Counted from the first letter of the stretch, positions 1 to 5,797 are shown. The stretch: 5,797 nt of DNA from an uncultured Lachnospiraceae bacterium (GCA_947174725.1 CAMWKA010000139.1:1-5797), one strand, 5' to 3'. Numbers and translations are program-made. The notes: generated from the sequence alone by a model not told the origin.

Positions 1-1
1 G

Positions 2-1204
2 AACAGTAGTCTGATACTGCCGATGAAAAATTTTATCAATGACAGTTATTGCAGAGATATCTCCATGAAGGTCAGAGCGCAGCAGAAAGTGAAACGAATG
101 GAGGGAAAATATATCGGTGCGTTTGCTGTTTATGGTTATCGGAAGGATCCGGAAGATAAAAACCGTCTGATAGTTGATGATTATGCTGCAGATATTGTAA
201 GACTAATCTTTGCGTGGAAGATAGAGGGTATGAGTCTGGGCGCAATTGCGGAAAAGCTGAATGTTACAGGCGTTCTGTCTCCAATGGAATATAAAAAGTC
301 GTTGGGGATGAAGTATGATACAGGATTTGCGGGAGTCATGACCGCAAAATGGGCGGCTGCGTCTGTGAAACGTATTTTGGAAAATCCCGTATATGTAGGA
401 ACTATGGTGCAGGGAAAACGGGAGAAAGTAAATTATAAGGTAAAAAGGAGCATTATGAAACCGCAGAATGAATGGATCTGTGTAAAAAACACCCATGAAG
501 CCATTATATCAGAGGCTGCATTTTTTGCGGTTCAGGAGTTATTGAAATATGATGGAAGGGCTTCCGGCAACACCGATACGGCAAATCTGTTCAGTGGTAT
601 TTTGATGTGCGCGGATTGTAAAGCGCCTATGGTAAAAAAAGTCAATTCCTATAAAGGTAAAAAGAAAGTATTTTATATCTGCCAGACAAAAAACAAGTCT
701 ATGGGGTGCAGCAGGCACAGTATCGAGGAGGATGTCTTAAAAAGAATCGTATTATCGGAAATCAACAAATACTTTGATTTATTGATATGCCATTCGGACG
801 CAGCAGAGACGATAGATAAAATGAACGTTGATTACGGACGGATGTCTGGATATGAGATGCAGATAGCGGCGTTTCGGGAAAAACATCGGGCATATTACAG
901 ATTAAAAAACGGTCTGGACGTTGATTTAAAGGAAGGCTTGATCGATCAAAAGGAATATGGTGAATTTTATCATTTATACGAGAGAAAATGCGGCGATCTG
1001 GAAAACGCCATAGGCGGACATAGAAAGATCCTAAAAGAAATGCTTCGTAATGGCGCTGCGGCATGTGAAAAGCTGGAAAAGATCAGGGCGACAAGGGAAC
1101 TTCAGGTACTGGACAGGGAACTGCTTGTGACAGCAGTCCGTAAGATTGCTGTCCATGAGAAGAAAAGATTAGAGATAGCGTTTCGGTTTTCTGATGGGAG
1201 GTAA
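2..1204 (+). CDS. Large serine recombinase 1, C-terminal part (gene continues left of the window)
   Basis: This is a site-specific DNA recombinase of the large serine family, which cuts and rejoins DNA at att sites during integration or excision of a mobile element. The frame is open to the window edge, reading NSSLILP before the Met at 23. That Met lies inside the long helix closing the catalytic domain (INDSYCRDISMKVR), so it is not the true start; the N-terminal domain with the nucleophile serine must lie upstream. Counting from the Met at 23, the recombinase domain spans about residues 27-135 (AVYGYR, ILENPVYVGTMVQ). A zinc ribbon follows with C196, C199, C220 and C229, then a charged, probably coiled-coil stretch at about 275-365. 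The tail VRKIAVHEKKRLEIAFRF matches the other two recombinases in style. Family assignment is secure. Whether the missing part is intact cannot be seen. It is first of three same-strand recombinase genes, followed by a 135-bp gap. Confidence 0.93.
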   Translation, partial: NSSLILPMKNFINDSYCRDISMKVRAQQKVKRMEGKYIGAFAVYGYRKDPEDKNRLIVDDYAADIVRLIFAWKIEGMSLGAIAEKLNVTGVLSPMEYKKSLGMKYDTGFAGVMTAKWAAASVKRILENPVYVGTMVQGKREKVNYKVKRSIMKPQNEWICVKNTHEAIISEAAFFAVQELLKYDGRASGNTDTANLFSGILMCADCKAPMVKKVNSYKGKKKVFYICQTKNKSMGCSRHSIEEDVLKRIVLSEINKYFDLLICHSDAAETIDKMNVDYGRMSGYEMQIAAFREKHRAYYRLKNGLDVDLKEGLIDQKEYGEFYHLYERKCGDLENAIGGHRKILKEMLRNGAAACEKLEKIRATRELQVLDRELLVTAVRKIAVHEKKRLEIAFRFSDGR

Positions 1205-1208
1205 TAAA

Positions 1209-1232
1209 TTGAAAAATCAAAGAGTTTTTCAA
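1209..1232. repeat. Inverted repeat TTGAAAAA / TTTTTCAA
   Basis: This is a perfect 8-bp dyad (1209-1216 and 1225-1232) with an 8-nt loop, starting 4 bp after the stop of recombinase 1. It is AT-only apart from one G:C pair, so as RNA it would be weak. It is the first of three dyads in this intergenic stretch and shares its last base with the next one. It could be a protein-binding site or part of a decayed terminator; the sequence alone does not decide. Confidence 0.55.
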
Positions 1233-1251
1233 AACCGAATAAATTCGGTTT
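1232..1251. repeat. Hairpin AAACCGAAT-aa-ATTCGGTTT between recombinases 1 and 2
   Basis: A perfect 9-bp stem (1232-1240 with 1243-1251) is separated by only two bases, so in RNA the innermost pair would open to a small loop. It sits 28 bp after the stop of recombinase 1, where a terminator could be expected. The sequence following it (TGCAATTATTG) is not a U-run, so it is a poor intrinsic terminator. A dimeric protein operator or a read-through attenuator is an alternative. Confidence 0.6.
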
Positions 1252-1263
1252 GCAATTATTGTG

Positions 1264-1317
1264 CCTGCGGCAGCATACAACAAAAAGCTTACGCTTTTCG
1301 TTGTCAAGAATCGCAGG
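1264..1317. repeat. Large interrupted palindrome upstream of recombinase 2
   Basis: An inner hairpin pairs 1277-1288 (ACAACAAAAAGC) with 1293-1304 (GCTTTTCGTTGT), with one mismatch and a TTAC loop. An outer pair, CCTGCG (1264-1269) with CGCAGG (1312-1317), has exactly the same centre (1290.5), separated from the inner stem by 7-nt unpaired stretches on each side. The concentric arrangement makes one extended stem-loop likely rather than two chance repeats. It ends about 22 bp before the preferred start of recombinase 2. It could be a translational or transcriptional control structure, a recombinase-binding site or a small inserted palindromic repeat. Confidence 0.6.
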
Positions 1318-1321
1318 TTCT

Positions 1322-1328
1322 GGAAAGG
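1322..1328 (+). promoter_or_regulatory. Ribosome binding site for recombinase 2 (GGAAAGG)
   Basis: GGAAAGG lies 11 nt before the ATG at 1340. The spacing is slightly long but usable, and it supports that ATG over the TTG at 1250, which lies inside the dyad cluster and has no purine-rich motif at the right distance. Confidence 0.5.
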
Positions 1329-1339
1329 CATGGTTATTA

Positions 1340-3043
1340 ATGGCAAGAACAGGAAAAAGGTATTTGGAAACGCCGGTAAGACAGGAAGCAAAGGAAGCAT
1401 CTGCCGTAATATATTCTGTTGGAATATACAGTCGGTTGTCCGTAGATCATGATGACAGAAAATCTGAATCCATAGAAAATCAGATTGAAATGATTCGTCA
1501 GTATATTGCCAGGGAAAACGCTGATCCCCAAAAAAAACAGAGATTTGAAATATTTGATACTTATATAGATCGGGGAATCTCAGGCGTTTCTTTTGAGAGG
1601 ACGGGATTCGGCAGATTGATGAACGATATAAGGAATCATCATGTTAATTGTATAATGGTAAAGGATCTATCCAGATTTGGCAGAGACTATTTGGAAACGG
1701 GCAATTATATAGAAAAGATTTTCCCTTTTTTAGGAGTCCGGTTTATTGCGGTGACGGACGGGTTTGATTCCATGTCTGAAAATGTTTCGGACAGAAAACT
1801 GGACATGAACATCAGGAATCTGGTCAATGATATGTATGCGAAGGATATCTCAAAAAAAGTAATGAATGCAAGAAAAATGGCGGCCGGGAGAGGGGCGTAT
1901 ACCGGGGGCGCAGCGCCTTATGGATATATTACGGAACAAACAGGCGGTATCAGGAAACTGGTGATCCATCCTGAAAACGCAAAGATCATACGTTCCCTTT
2001 TTGAACGTTTTGCCGCCGGTAGTTCCTTTGAAGAAATCGTATCATGGCTTTATCGGAATAAAGTGCATCGAATCAGCGATTATAATAAATATGGACATAC
2101 ATATGGAATCAGCGGAGAGATGCTTCATCAGTGGAATCCGGGCGTGATTAGAGGAATCTTATCAAATCCGGTATACACGGGGAAACTTGTGCAGCGCAGG
2201 AGAAGAGAAGGCTTGCAGGAGGGACAGAAAGGAATCAGTGATACGCAGGGACAGGAAAGGATCATTGTGGCAAATAGTCATGAACCAATCATAGGGCAGG
2301 GACTGTTCGATCAGGTGAATGTAAAATTGAAAGAAAGGGAGAAGGGATCTGCCGATAAGAGGAGATCAGGAAAGGACGCTATAGCGGATGAGGGAAATAT
2401 GTTCCGGCATATTCTTTATTGCAGAAACTGTGGTGGTAAGATGCATGCGGTATATTACTTAAGCAGAGTGGATGGGAAAAAGAGTTATTCCTATTATTGC
2501 AGGAACGCTTATTATATGGATGAGAGGAGATGTTCTAAACAATATATCAAAGAAAGAACGCTTGAACGCATTTGCTCAGAGCGGATCAGACAAATCTTAA
2601 AGGAAAAACAGGTTTCTTCCAAGGCACTGATGGAGATGAATCATTCCGAATGGGAAAAAAAGAAAACGGTGTATCTTGAGGAACAGAATCAAATCATGCG
2701 GGAGAAATACAAACTCAGTAACCGGGCCGGAATGATGTATATGGAATATAAGGAGGGACTGGTAAGCTGTCAGGAGTATTCCGCATTTCGGGAACATAGA
2801 ATGAGGCAGGAAGATTTTTATGAGAAGAGAATGTGGGAAATCCGGCAAAAAATAAGAAAAATGGAAATTAGGGAAGAGGAACAGAATCAATTTTTATGCG
2901 CTCTGCAAAAGACGGAAGGGTATCAAAGACTGAATATTCAGTTCATAGAAGCCTTGATTGAAAAAATCGACGTTTCATCGGATGGAATGATCGATATCCG
3001 GTTCCGGTTTCATCATAAAGACGGGGGTGTATGCGATGGATGA
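1340..3043 (+). CDS. Large serine recombinase 2, complete
   Basis: This 567-residue site-specific recombinase of the large serine family is presumed to catalyse integration or excision of the element. In order it has a resolvase-type catalytic domain at about residues 26-175, a recombinase DNA-binding domain at about 185-290 and a zinc ribbon with C361, C364, C387 and C398. A charged coiled-coil stretch follows at about 435-520, then a tail, IEKIDVSSDGMIDIRFRF. The nucleophile is S34 in YSRLS, and the catalytic arginines are seen in YSR, in FERTGF and in LSRFGRDY (R112 and R115), so it looks active. The ATG at 1340 is chosen because the catalytic motif then falls near the N-terminus as usual and an RBS precedes it. 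A TTG at 1250 would add 30 residues encoded by a strongly palindromic stretch, which seems unlikely. The 3' end overlaps recombinase 3 by 8 bp, suggesting one transcript and coupled translation. Confidence 0.93.
   Translation: MARTGKRYLETPVRQEAKEASAVIYSVGIYSRLSVDHDDRKSESIENQIEMIRQYIARENADPQKKQRFEIFDTYIDRGISGVSFERTGFGRLMNDIRNHHVNCIMVKDLSRFGRDYLETGNYIEKIFPFLGVRFIAVTDGFDSMSENVSDRKLDMNIRNLVNDMYAKDISKKVMNARKMAAGRGAYTGGAAPYGYITEQTGGIRKLVIHPENAKIIRSLFERFAAGSSFEEIVSWLYRNKVHRISDYNKYGHTYGISGEMLHQWNPGVIRGILSNPVYTGKLVQRRRREGLQEGQKGISDTQGQERIIVANSHEPIIGQGLFDQVNVKLKEREKGSADKRRSGKDAIADEGNMFRHILYCRNCGGKMHAVYYLSRVDGKKSYSYYCRNAYYMDERRCSKQYIKERTLERICSERIRQILKEKQVSSKALMEMNHSEWEKKKTVYLEEQNQIMREKYKLSNRAGMMYMEYKEGLVSCQEYSAFREHRMRQEDFYEKRMWEIRQKIRKMEIREEEQNQFLCALQKTEGYQRLNIQFIEALIEKIDVSSDGMIDIRFRFHHKDGGVCDG
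3023..3029 (+). promoter_or_regulatory. Ribosome binding site for recombinase 3 (GGGGGTG)
   Basis: This purine-rich GGGGGTG lies 6 nt before the ATG at 3036, inside the last codons of recombinase 2. It favours the ATG at 3036 over the in-frame GTG at 3027, since that GTG is part of the motif itself. Confidence 0.55.
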
Positions 3044-4703
3044 AAAACAACGATTGTCATACGGCGGCATCGGATACGGCATGACTGGTGGTTATTCAGG
3101 TGATAGCAACCGCAGACGTGAAAGAGACCTTCATGGTAAAATCGCGGGATACTACCGCCTTTCCATGGAGGATGATGATATTAAGGAAGAAAGCAACAGT
3201 ATTACCAACCAGAGACTACTGATCAGGCGGTATATATTAGACCATCCGGAACTTTCCCATTACGAATACTGTGAATTTTATGATGATGGATTTTCGGGAA
3301 CCACCATGAACAGACCGGGGATGCAGACGATGCTTGAAAAAATAAAGAAGAATGAGATCCAGTGCGTAATTGTCAAAGATCTATCTCGGTTTTCCAGAGA
3401 TTACATTGAATTGGGCGATTACATGGAGCAGATTTTTCCCTTTATGGGCGTCCGCTTTATCTCCATTGCAGAGCGTTATGACAGTCAGGAGAAGATGGGA
3501 AAAACGGCGGATATGGAGATTGGGTTTCAAAGTCTGCTGGCGGATTTTTATTGTAAGGATATTTCCGAAAAAGTAAGAAGTTCTATAACGGTGAAGAAAA
3601 ATCAGGGCAAATACGCAACCGGGAATACTCCCTTTGGGTATCGGAAAGATGAAAATGACAGGGAGGAATTACTGATTGTGCAGGAAGAGGCCAAAGTGGT
3701 CAGACATATTTTTGAACTGTCCATGGCAGGACAGAATCTGACGCGGATCTGCAGGACATTGAATGATGAAAAGATACCTACGCCGTTGGAATATAAAAAC
3801 CAAAGAAAAAAACAGAACCGGAAGGAACTGCAGCAGGAACATAAATACTGGCAGCCGGGGACTGTAAGAACCATACTGACCAATGAAAGTTATCATGGAA
3901 GTATGGTTTTTCATAAATCTGTTCAGGCGCAGGTAGGCGGAAATCGGACTTTATTAAGACTGCGGGAGGAATGGGGCGTATTGGAGAACCATCACCCCGC
4001 AATCGTTAGTAAAGAAGTGTTTGATAAGGTACAGGAAAAATTTTCCCGTAAAAAAGCGGCGGTAAAGGAACCTGTTTTATACGCGTTGAAGGGAAAATCG
4101 TATTGCGGATACTGTGGACGCAGACTGAGGGTTATGAAACTGGCAGGCGGCAGACTTTGTTATTATTGTCCGAATCAAAGTTTGAGCAGTCATAATAAAT
4201 GTCTCTGCGGCGGCGTTCGTAATGAACGATTGGAGAAAATCGTGCTGGAAGAATTACAGATGCAGATAGGGAGGCTGGCAGATACGGCGGGCGTCAGCAG
4301 GGAAGCGGCAGAACGGCAGCGGGTAGCCATTAGGAAAATCGGTAAAGAAATCATGGCTGCAGAGGCAGGGATAGCGGAATTGACGAAAAGAAAAGCCAGT
4401 CTGCTGGAGGCATATCATAGGGCCGCTTATACCAGGGAGCAGTATATGGAATCCTGCAGACGGCTGGAGCGGCAGATTTCTGAAAAGAGGATATGGCTGA
4501 AGAAGCGAAAGGAGCAGCTGGATTCCTATCGTGATCTGTTGAACGCGGATATGGGAGATGATGAGAATCTCAGGCAATATGCCGGTTTTGAAAGCCTTAC
4601 AAAAGAAATGGCGGATGCGTTTATAGAAAAAATAATAATAAGTAATGAGAGAACCATAGATATTTATTGGAAATTCAATCAAAATCACACGTTTGATTTG
4701 TAG
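3036..4703 (+). CDS. Large serine recombinase 3, complete, next to the element end
   Basis: This is a 555-residue large serine recombinase. A glycine- and charge-rich leader of about 35 residues precedes the catalytic domain (about 36-185). The nucleophile is S43 in YYRLS, and the arginines appear in YYR, NRPGM and LSRFSRDY, so it looks catalytically competent. The recombinase domain is at about 193-293 (TPFGYRKDE, ILTNESYHGSMV). The zinc ribbon has C357, C360, C378 and either C389 or C391 as the fourth ligand. The coiled coil spans about 422-502 and the tail is IEKIIISNERTIDIYWKF. The start overlaps recombinase 2 by 8 bp. The stop lies about 20 bp before the peptidase remnant, so this is the outermost gene of the element. 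Large serine integrases commonly lie beside their att site, which makes this or the whole trio the likely integrase. Recombinases 2 and 3 are clearly related but diverged, so they are not a recent duplication. Confidence 0.93.
   Translation: MDEKQRLSYGGIGYGMTGGYSGDSNRRRERDLHGKIAGYYRLSMEDDDIKEESNSITNQRLLIRRYILDHPELSHYEYCEFYDDGFSGTTMNRPGMQTMLEKIKKNEIQCVIVKDLSRFSRDYIELGDYMEQIFPFMGVRFISIAERYDSQEKMGKTADMEIGFQSLLADFYCKDISEKVRSSITVKKNQGKYATGNTPFGYRKDENDREELLIVQEEAKVVRHIFELSMAGQNLTRICRTLNDEKIPTPLEYKNQRKKQNRKELQQEHKYWQPGTVRTILTNESYHGSMVFHKSVQAQVGGNRTLLRLREEWGVLENHHPAIVSKEVFDKVQEKFSRKKAAVKEPVLYALKGKSYCGYCGRRLRVMKLAGGRLCYYCPNQSLSSHNKCLCGGVRNERLEKIVLEELQMQIGRLADTAGVSREAAERQRVAIRKIGKEIMAAEAGIAELTKRKASLLEAYHRAAYTREQYMESCRRLERQISEKRIWLKKRKEQLDSYRDLLNADMGDDENLRQYAGFESLTKEMADAFIEKIIISNERTIDIYWKFNQNHTFDL
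4677..4698. repeat. Inverted repeat AATCAAA / TTTGATT at the element end
   Basis: A perfect 7-bp dyad (4677-4683 and 4692-4698) with an 8-nt spacer covers the last codons of recombinase 3 and lies just inside the proposed integration junction. It could be a recombinase arm-binding site or a weak hairpin at the transcript end. Being AT-rich, it could also be chance. Confidence 0.4.
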
Positions 4704-4745
4704 CAATTATTTAACACCAGCGGGAATTGTCAGGGGAAATGACCG
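4701..4745. other. Probable attachment-site junction (attR-like), element on the left, chromosome on the right
   Basis: The recombinase 3 reading frame ends at 4703, and recognisable S8 peptidase sequence begins abruptly at about 4722-4725 (GGGA ATT GTC AGG). In related intact peptidases the preceding residue is usually Trp (TGG). Here it is Ala (GCG), so homology to an intact gene would be lost at or just left of 4722. That places the crossover near the GGGA at 4722-4725. A 5-bp dyad, CAATT (4704-4708) with AATTG (4725-4729), lies around it, but this is weak. The exact core cannot be set without the left junction or an empty site. Confidence 0.6.
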
Positions 4746-4875
4746 CTTTTTATACGGGGAGAAGGTAAAGGCGTATCTGATCCGGGGTGCGCGCAGACTT
4801 TCGGGGATTCAGAAATATCCGGATGAACGGGTCGGCTGGGGAGCGTTGTGTGTGAGGGATAGTATACCCACTTGA
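4723..4875 (+). pseudogene. 3' remnant of an S8 family (subtilisin-like) peptidase gene
   Basis: Fifty codons followed by TGA encode what looks like the extreme C-terminus of a clostridial S8 peptidase. It has GIVRGND, then VKAYLIRGAR, then YPDERVGWG and the ending LCVRDSIPT. In clostridial subtilisin-like proteases, including the Csp type linked to spore germination, this segment follows the catalytic serine and closes with a Tyr-Pro then Gly-Trp/Tyr-Gly motif. The catalytic Asp, His and Ser would all be in the missing N-terminal several hundred residues. There is no convincing start or RBS; a TTG at 4693 keeps the frame open, but its codons up to 4722 belong to the element side. The best reading is a gene split by integration of the element on its left. 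Family assignment is from recalled motif patterns, not a search. The fragment by itself is not expected to have activity. Confidence 0.75.
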
Positions 4876-4966
4876 AGCAGTAGAGGTTGCGAGGTGAAAT
4901 TTTTATTAAGTACGTGTTCTGCATCATGGTTCGCTTAGGTTATGATGGAAAATAAGCATAATTGTA

Positions 4967-4995
4967 TGGTCATCTAGCAAAAAGTGTGGTACACT
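4967..4995 (+). promoter_or_regulatory. Probable promoter of the rubrerythrin gene
   Basis: The -35 is TGGTCA (4967-4972, four of six matches to TTGACA). A 17-bp spacer leads to a -10 of TACACT (4990-4995), preceded by TGG, which gives the extended -10 form TGnTACACT. Transcription would begin near 5002, leaving about 50 nt of leader before the start codon. The rest of the stretch 4876-4966 shows no gene or clear terminator, only a short CATCAT/ATGATG dyad at 4922-4947. Confidence 0.5.
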
Positions 4996-4996
4996 T
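4982..4996. promoter_or_regulatory. Operator-like palindrome AAGTGT-ggt-ACACTT over the -10 region
   Basis: A perfect 6-bp inverted repeat with a 3-bp centre covers the proposed -10 element of the rubrerythrin promoter. Its position would let a dimeric repressor block RNA polymerase. It does not match the PerR box or the Rex site as I know them, so the regulator is unknown. It could be chance, although a perfect 6+6 dyad exactly on the promoter is suggestive. Confidence 0.45.
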
Positions 4997-5037
4997 ATAA
5001 AGTCCATGATTTGCCAAATTTAAATAGTACAAAAATC

Positions 5038-5043
5038 AGGAGG
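5038..5043 (+). promoter_or_regulatory. Ribosome binding site of rubrerythrin (AGGAGG)
   Basis: A consensus AGGAGG lies 8 nt before the ATG at 5052. This fixes the start and suggests high expression. Confidence 0.9.
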
Positions 5044-5051
5044 AAAAACAG

Positions 5052-5591
5052 ATGAGCGGAAAATATGCAGGAACACAGACGGAAAAGAATCTGGAGGCGG
5101 CATTTGCCGGTGAGTCCCAGGCGAGAAATAAGTATACCTACTTTGCTTCTGCGGCAAAGAAAGAGGGTTTTGAACAGATTGCAGCGATGTTCCTCAAGAC
5201 GGCGGACAATGAGAAGGAGCATGCCAAGATGTGGTTCAAGGAGCTGAACGGTATCGGGGATACAGTTGCGAATCTGAATGCTGCAGCCGAAGGGGAGAAT
5301 TTCGAGTGGACAGATATGTATGAGGACTTTGCCAAAACGGCCGAGGAAGAGGGCTTTCCGGAGTTGGCATCAAAGTTCCGCATGGTAGCTGCTATCGAGA
5401 AGCATCATGAAGAACGTTATCGGGCGCTTCTGAAGAATGTGGAAATGGCGGAGGTGTTTGCCAAGAGCGAGGTGAAAGTATGGGAATGCCGTAACTGTGG
5501 ACATATCGTTGTGGGAACCAACGCGCCGGAGGTCTGTCCTGTGTGCGCACATCCGCAGGCGTATTTTGAGGTTAGCGCGGAGAATTATTAA
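5052..5591 (+). CDS. rbr: Rubrerythrin (diiron peroxidase with C-terminal rubredoxin domain)
   Basis: This cytoplasmic non-haem iron protein reduces hydrogen peroxide to water in anaerobes, with electrons arriving through its rubredoxin domain from an NADH-linked donor. The 179 residues fit the family's usual length of about 175-195. The ferritin-like four-helix domain covers about 1-135. Diiron ligands are visible as E21 in [13 protein letters not shown]54 and H57 in NEKEH, E82 and E85 in EGENFEW, and E116 and H119 in EKHHE. The rubredoxin-type FeS4 site follows, with C146 and C149 (CRNCG) and C162 and C165 (CPVCAHP). No ligand is missing and there is no signal peptide. It has its own promoter and RBS and appears monocistronic, with a strong hairpin downstream. 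It belongs to the chromosomal flank rather than the element. The gene symbol follows common use for this family. Confidence 0.97.
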   Translation: MSGKYAGTQTEKNLEAAFAGESQARNKYTYFASAAKKEGFEQIAAMFLKTADNEKEHAKMWFKELNGIGDTVANLNAAAEGENFEWTDMYEDFAKTAEEEGFPELASKFRMVAAIEKHHEERYRALLKNVEMAEVFAKSEVKVWECRNCGHIVVGTNAPEVCPVCAHPQAYFEVSAENY

Positions 5592-5684
5592 TTCTTGTGA
5601 GGAATGTTGGATGTCTGAACCTGATGTAAGAGTGTTTTACAAAGATGAAATTCTGGTGTATTCATTATGATTTATGCAATAAAT

Positions 5685-5718
5685 TAAAGGGTTTCGGATA
5701 ATTATCTGAAACCCTTTA
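5685..5718 (+). terminator. Long-stem hairpin downstream of rubrerythrin, probable terminator
   Basis: AAAGGGTTTC (5686-5695) pairs perfectly with GAAACCCTTT (5708-5717). The stem extends inward through one G:U and three more pairs to an AATT loop, and outward by one pair, for about 15 bp in all. The 3' side ends in CCCTTTATAAT, so the U-run is short and interrupted. The A-rich left side could also serve transcription from the opposite direction. It lies about 94 bp after the rubrerythrin stop, and the stretch between shows no supported gene. Confidence 0.75.
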
Positions 5719-5766
5719 TAATGAACTTTACCATACATACATGATAAGAATAATGAATTTACAGGT

Positions 5767-5797
5767 ATGAATGAACAGCAGGCAAAGGATAGGATTC
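5767..5797 (+). CDS. Possible start of the next gene, cut by the window edge
   Basis: ATG at 5767 opens a frame MNEQQAKDRI that runs off the window. It lies about 50 bp after the hairpin, where a new transcription unit could begin. TTTACC (5727-5732) and AATAAT (5749-5754) with a 16-bp spacer are a possible promoter, although very close to the ATG. There is no strong RBS, only ACAGG right before the start. The ten residues vaguely resemble the N-terminus of NAD-dependent DNA ligases, but that is far too little for assignment. A second ATG at 5771 in another frame is also open. Confidence 0.25.
   Translation, partial: MNEQQAKDRI

Noticed and set aside
23..25. ATG at 23 as start of recombinase 1
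   Set aside because: The frame is open to the window edge with recombinase-like residues before it, and this Met falls inside the end of the catalytic domain, so the gene clearly starts upstream.
1250..1339. TTG start at 1250 extending recombinase 2 by 30 residues
   Set aside because: The stretch is dominated by the palindrome, no suitable RBS precedes it, and the ATG at 1340 with GGAAAGG places the catalytic serine at the normal depth.
1261..1452. A 63-codon + strand frame overlapping the start of recombinase 2
   Set aside because: It is a shifted frame largely inside a confidently coding region, with no recognisable motif.
4254..4706. Long minus-strand frame of 150 codons under recombinase 3
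   Set aside because: It is antisense to a strong coding gene, rich in low-complexity hydrophobic residues, and is the usual shadow of a purine-rich gene.
4922..4947. CATCAT/ATGATG dyad as a terminator after the peptidase remnant
   Set aside because: The 6-bp stem has a large loop and mostly wobble pairs inside and no U-run after it, so it is not convincing.
5611..5670. A 19-codon frame after rubrerythrin (MSEPDVRVFYKDEILVYSL)
   Set aside because: It is too short, has no good RBS and no recognised relative; coding cannot be supported, though it lies ahead of the hairpin.
1..5797. CRISPR array, tRNA or rRNA genes, insertion sequence
   Set aside because: No regularly spaced repeats, cloverleaf-like sequence, rRNA-like stretch or DDE transposase frame was seen on either strand.

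Overview
The window reads as the end of an integrated mobile element joined to chromosomal DNA of an anaerobic Firmicute, most likely a clostridial gut bacterium of the Lachnospiraceae type. The lineage is inferred from the AGGAGG-type ribosome binding sites, the style of the large serine recombinases, the rubrerythrin (an anaerobe's peroxide-defence protein) and the remnant of a clostridial S8-family peptidase. No 16S rRNA or other lineage marker is present.

Region 1 (about 1-4703) holds three consecutive large serine recombinase genes, all on the + strand. The first enters already open at the left edge, so only its C-terminal part is visible: the end of the catalytic domain, the recombinase domain, the zinc ribbon, the coiled coil and the tail. 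The second and third are complete, keep their catalytic serine and arginines, and overlap by 8 bp. Recombinases 1 and 2 are separated by about 135 bp packed with three consecutive dyad symmetries.

Region 2 (about 4704-4875) is the junction. Roughly 20 bp after the stop of the third recombinase, an orphan 50-codon reading frame begins that looks like the extreme C-terminus of a subtilisin-like S8 peptidase (GIVRGND, then VKAYLIRGAR, then YPDERVGWG). The simplest reading is that the element integrated into the 3' part of a chromosomal S8 peptidase gene. The recombinases would lie at the right end of the element and the junction (attR-like) would be near position 4722. The matching left junction and the 5' part of the peptidase gene lie outside the window.

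Region 3 (about 4876-5797) is chromosomal. It holds an intergenic stretch with a plausible extended -10 promoter overlapped by a perfect dyad, AAGTGTGGTACACTT. A complete rubrerythrin gene with a strong ribosome binding site follows, then a long-stem hairpin that probably terminates transcription. At the right edge are the first few codons of a possible next gene.

The recombinases presumably carry out integration and excision of the element, singly or together. The peptidase remnant and rubrerythrin are host flank and are not expected to take part. Multi-recombinase serine modules are known (for example CcrA/CcrB of SCC elements). The individual proteins here are therefore recognisable families, and the more notable points are the trio, the target gene, the dyad cluster and the operator-like palindrome.
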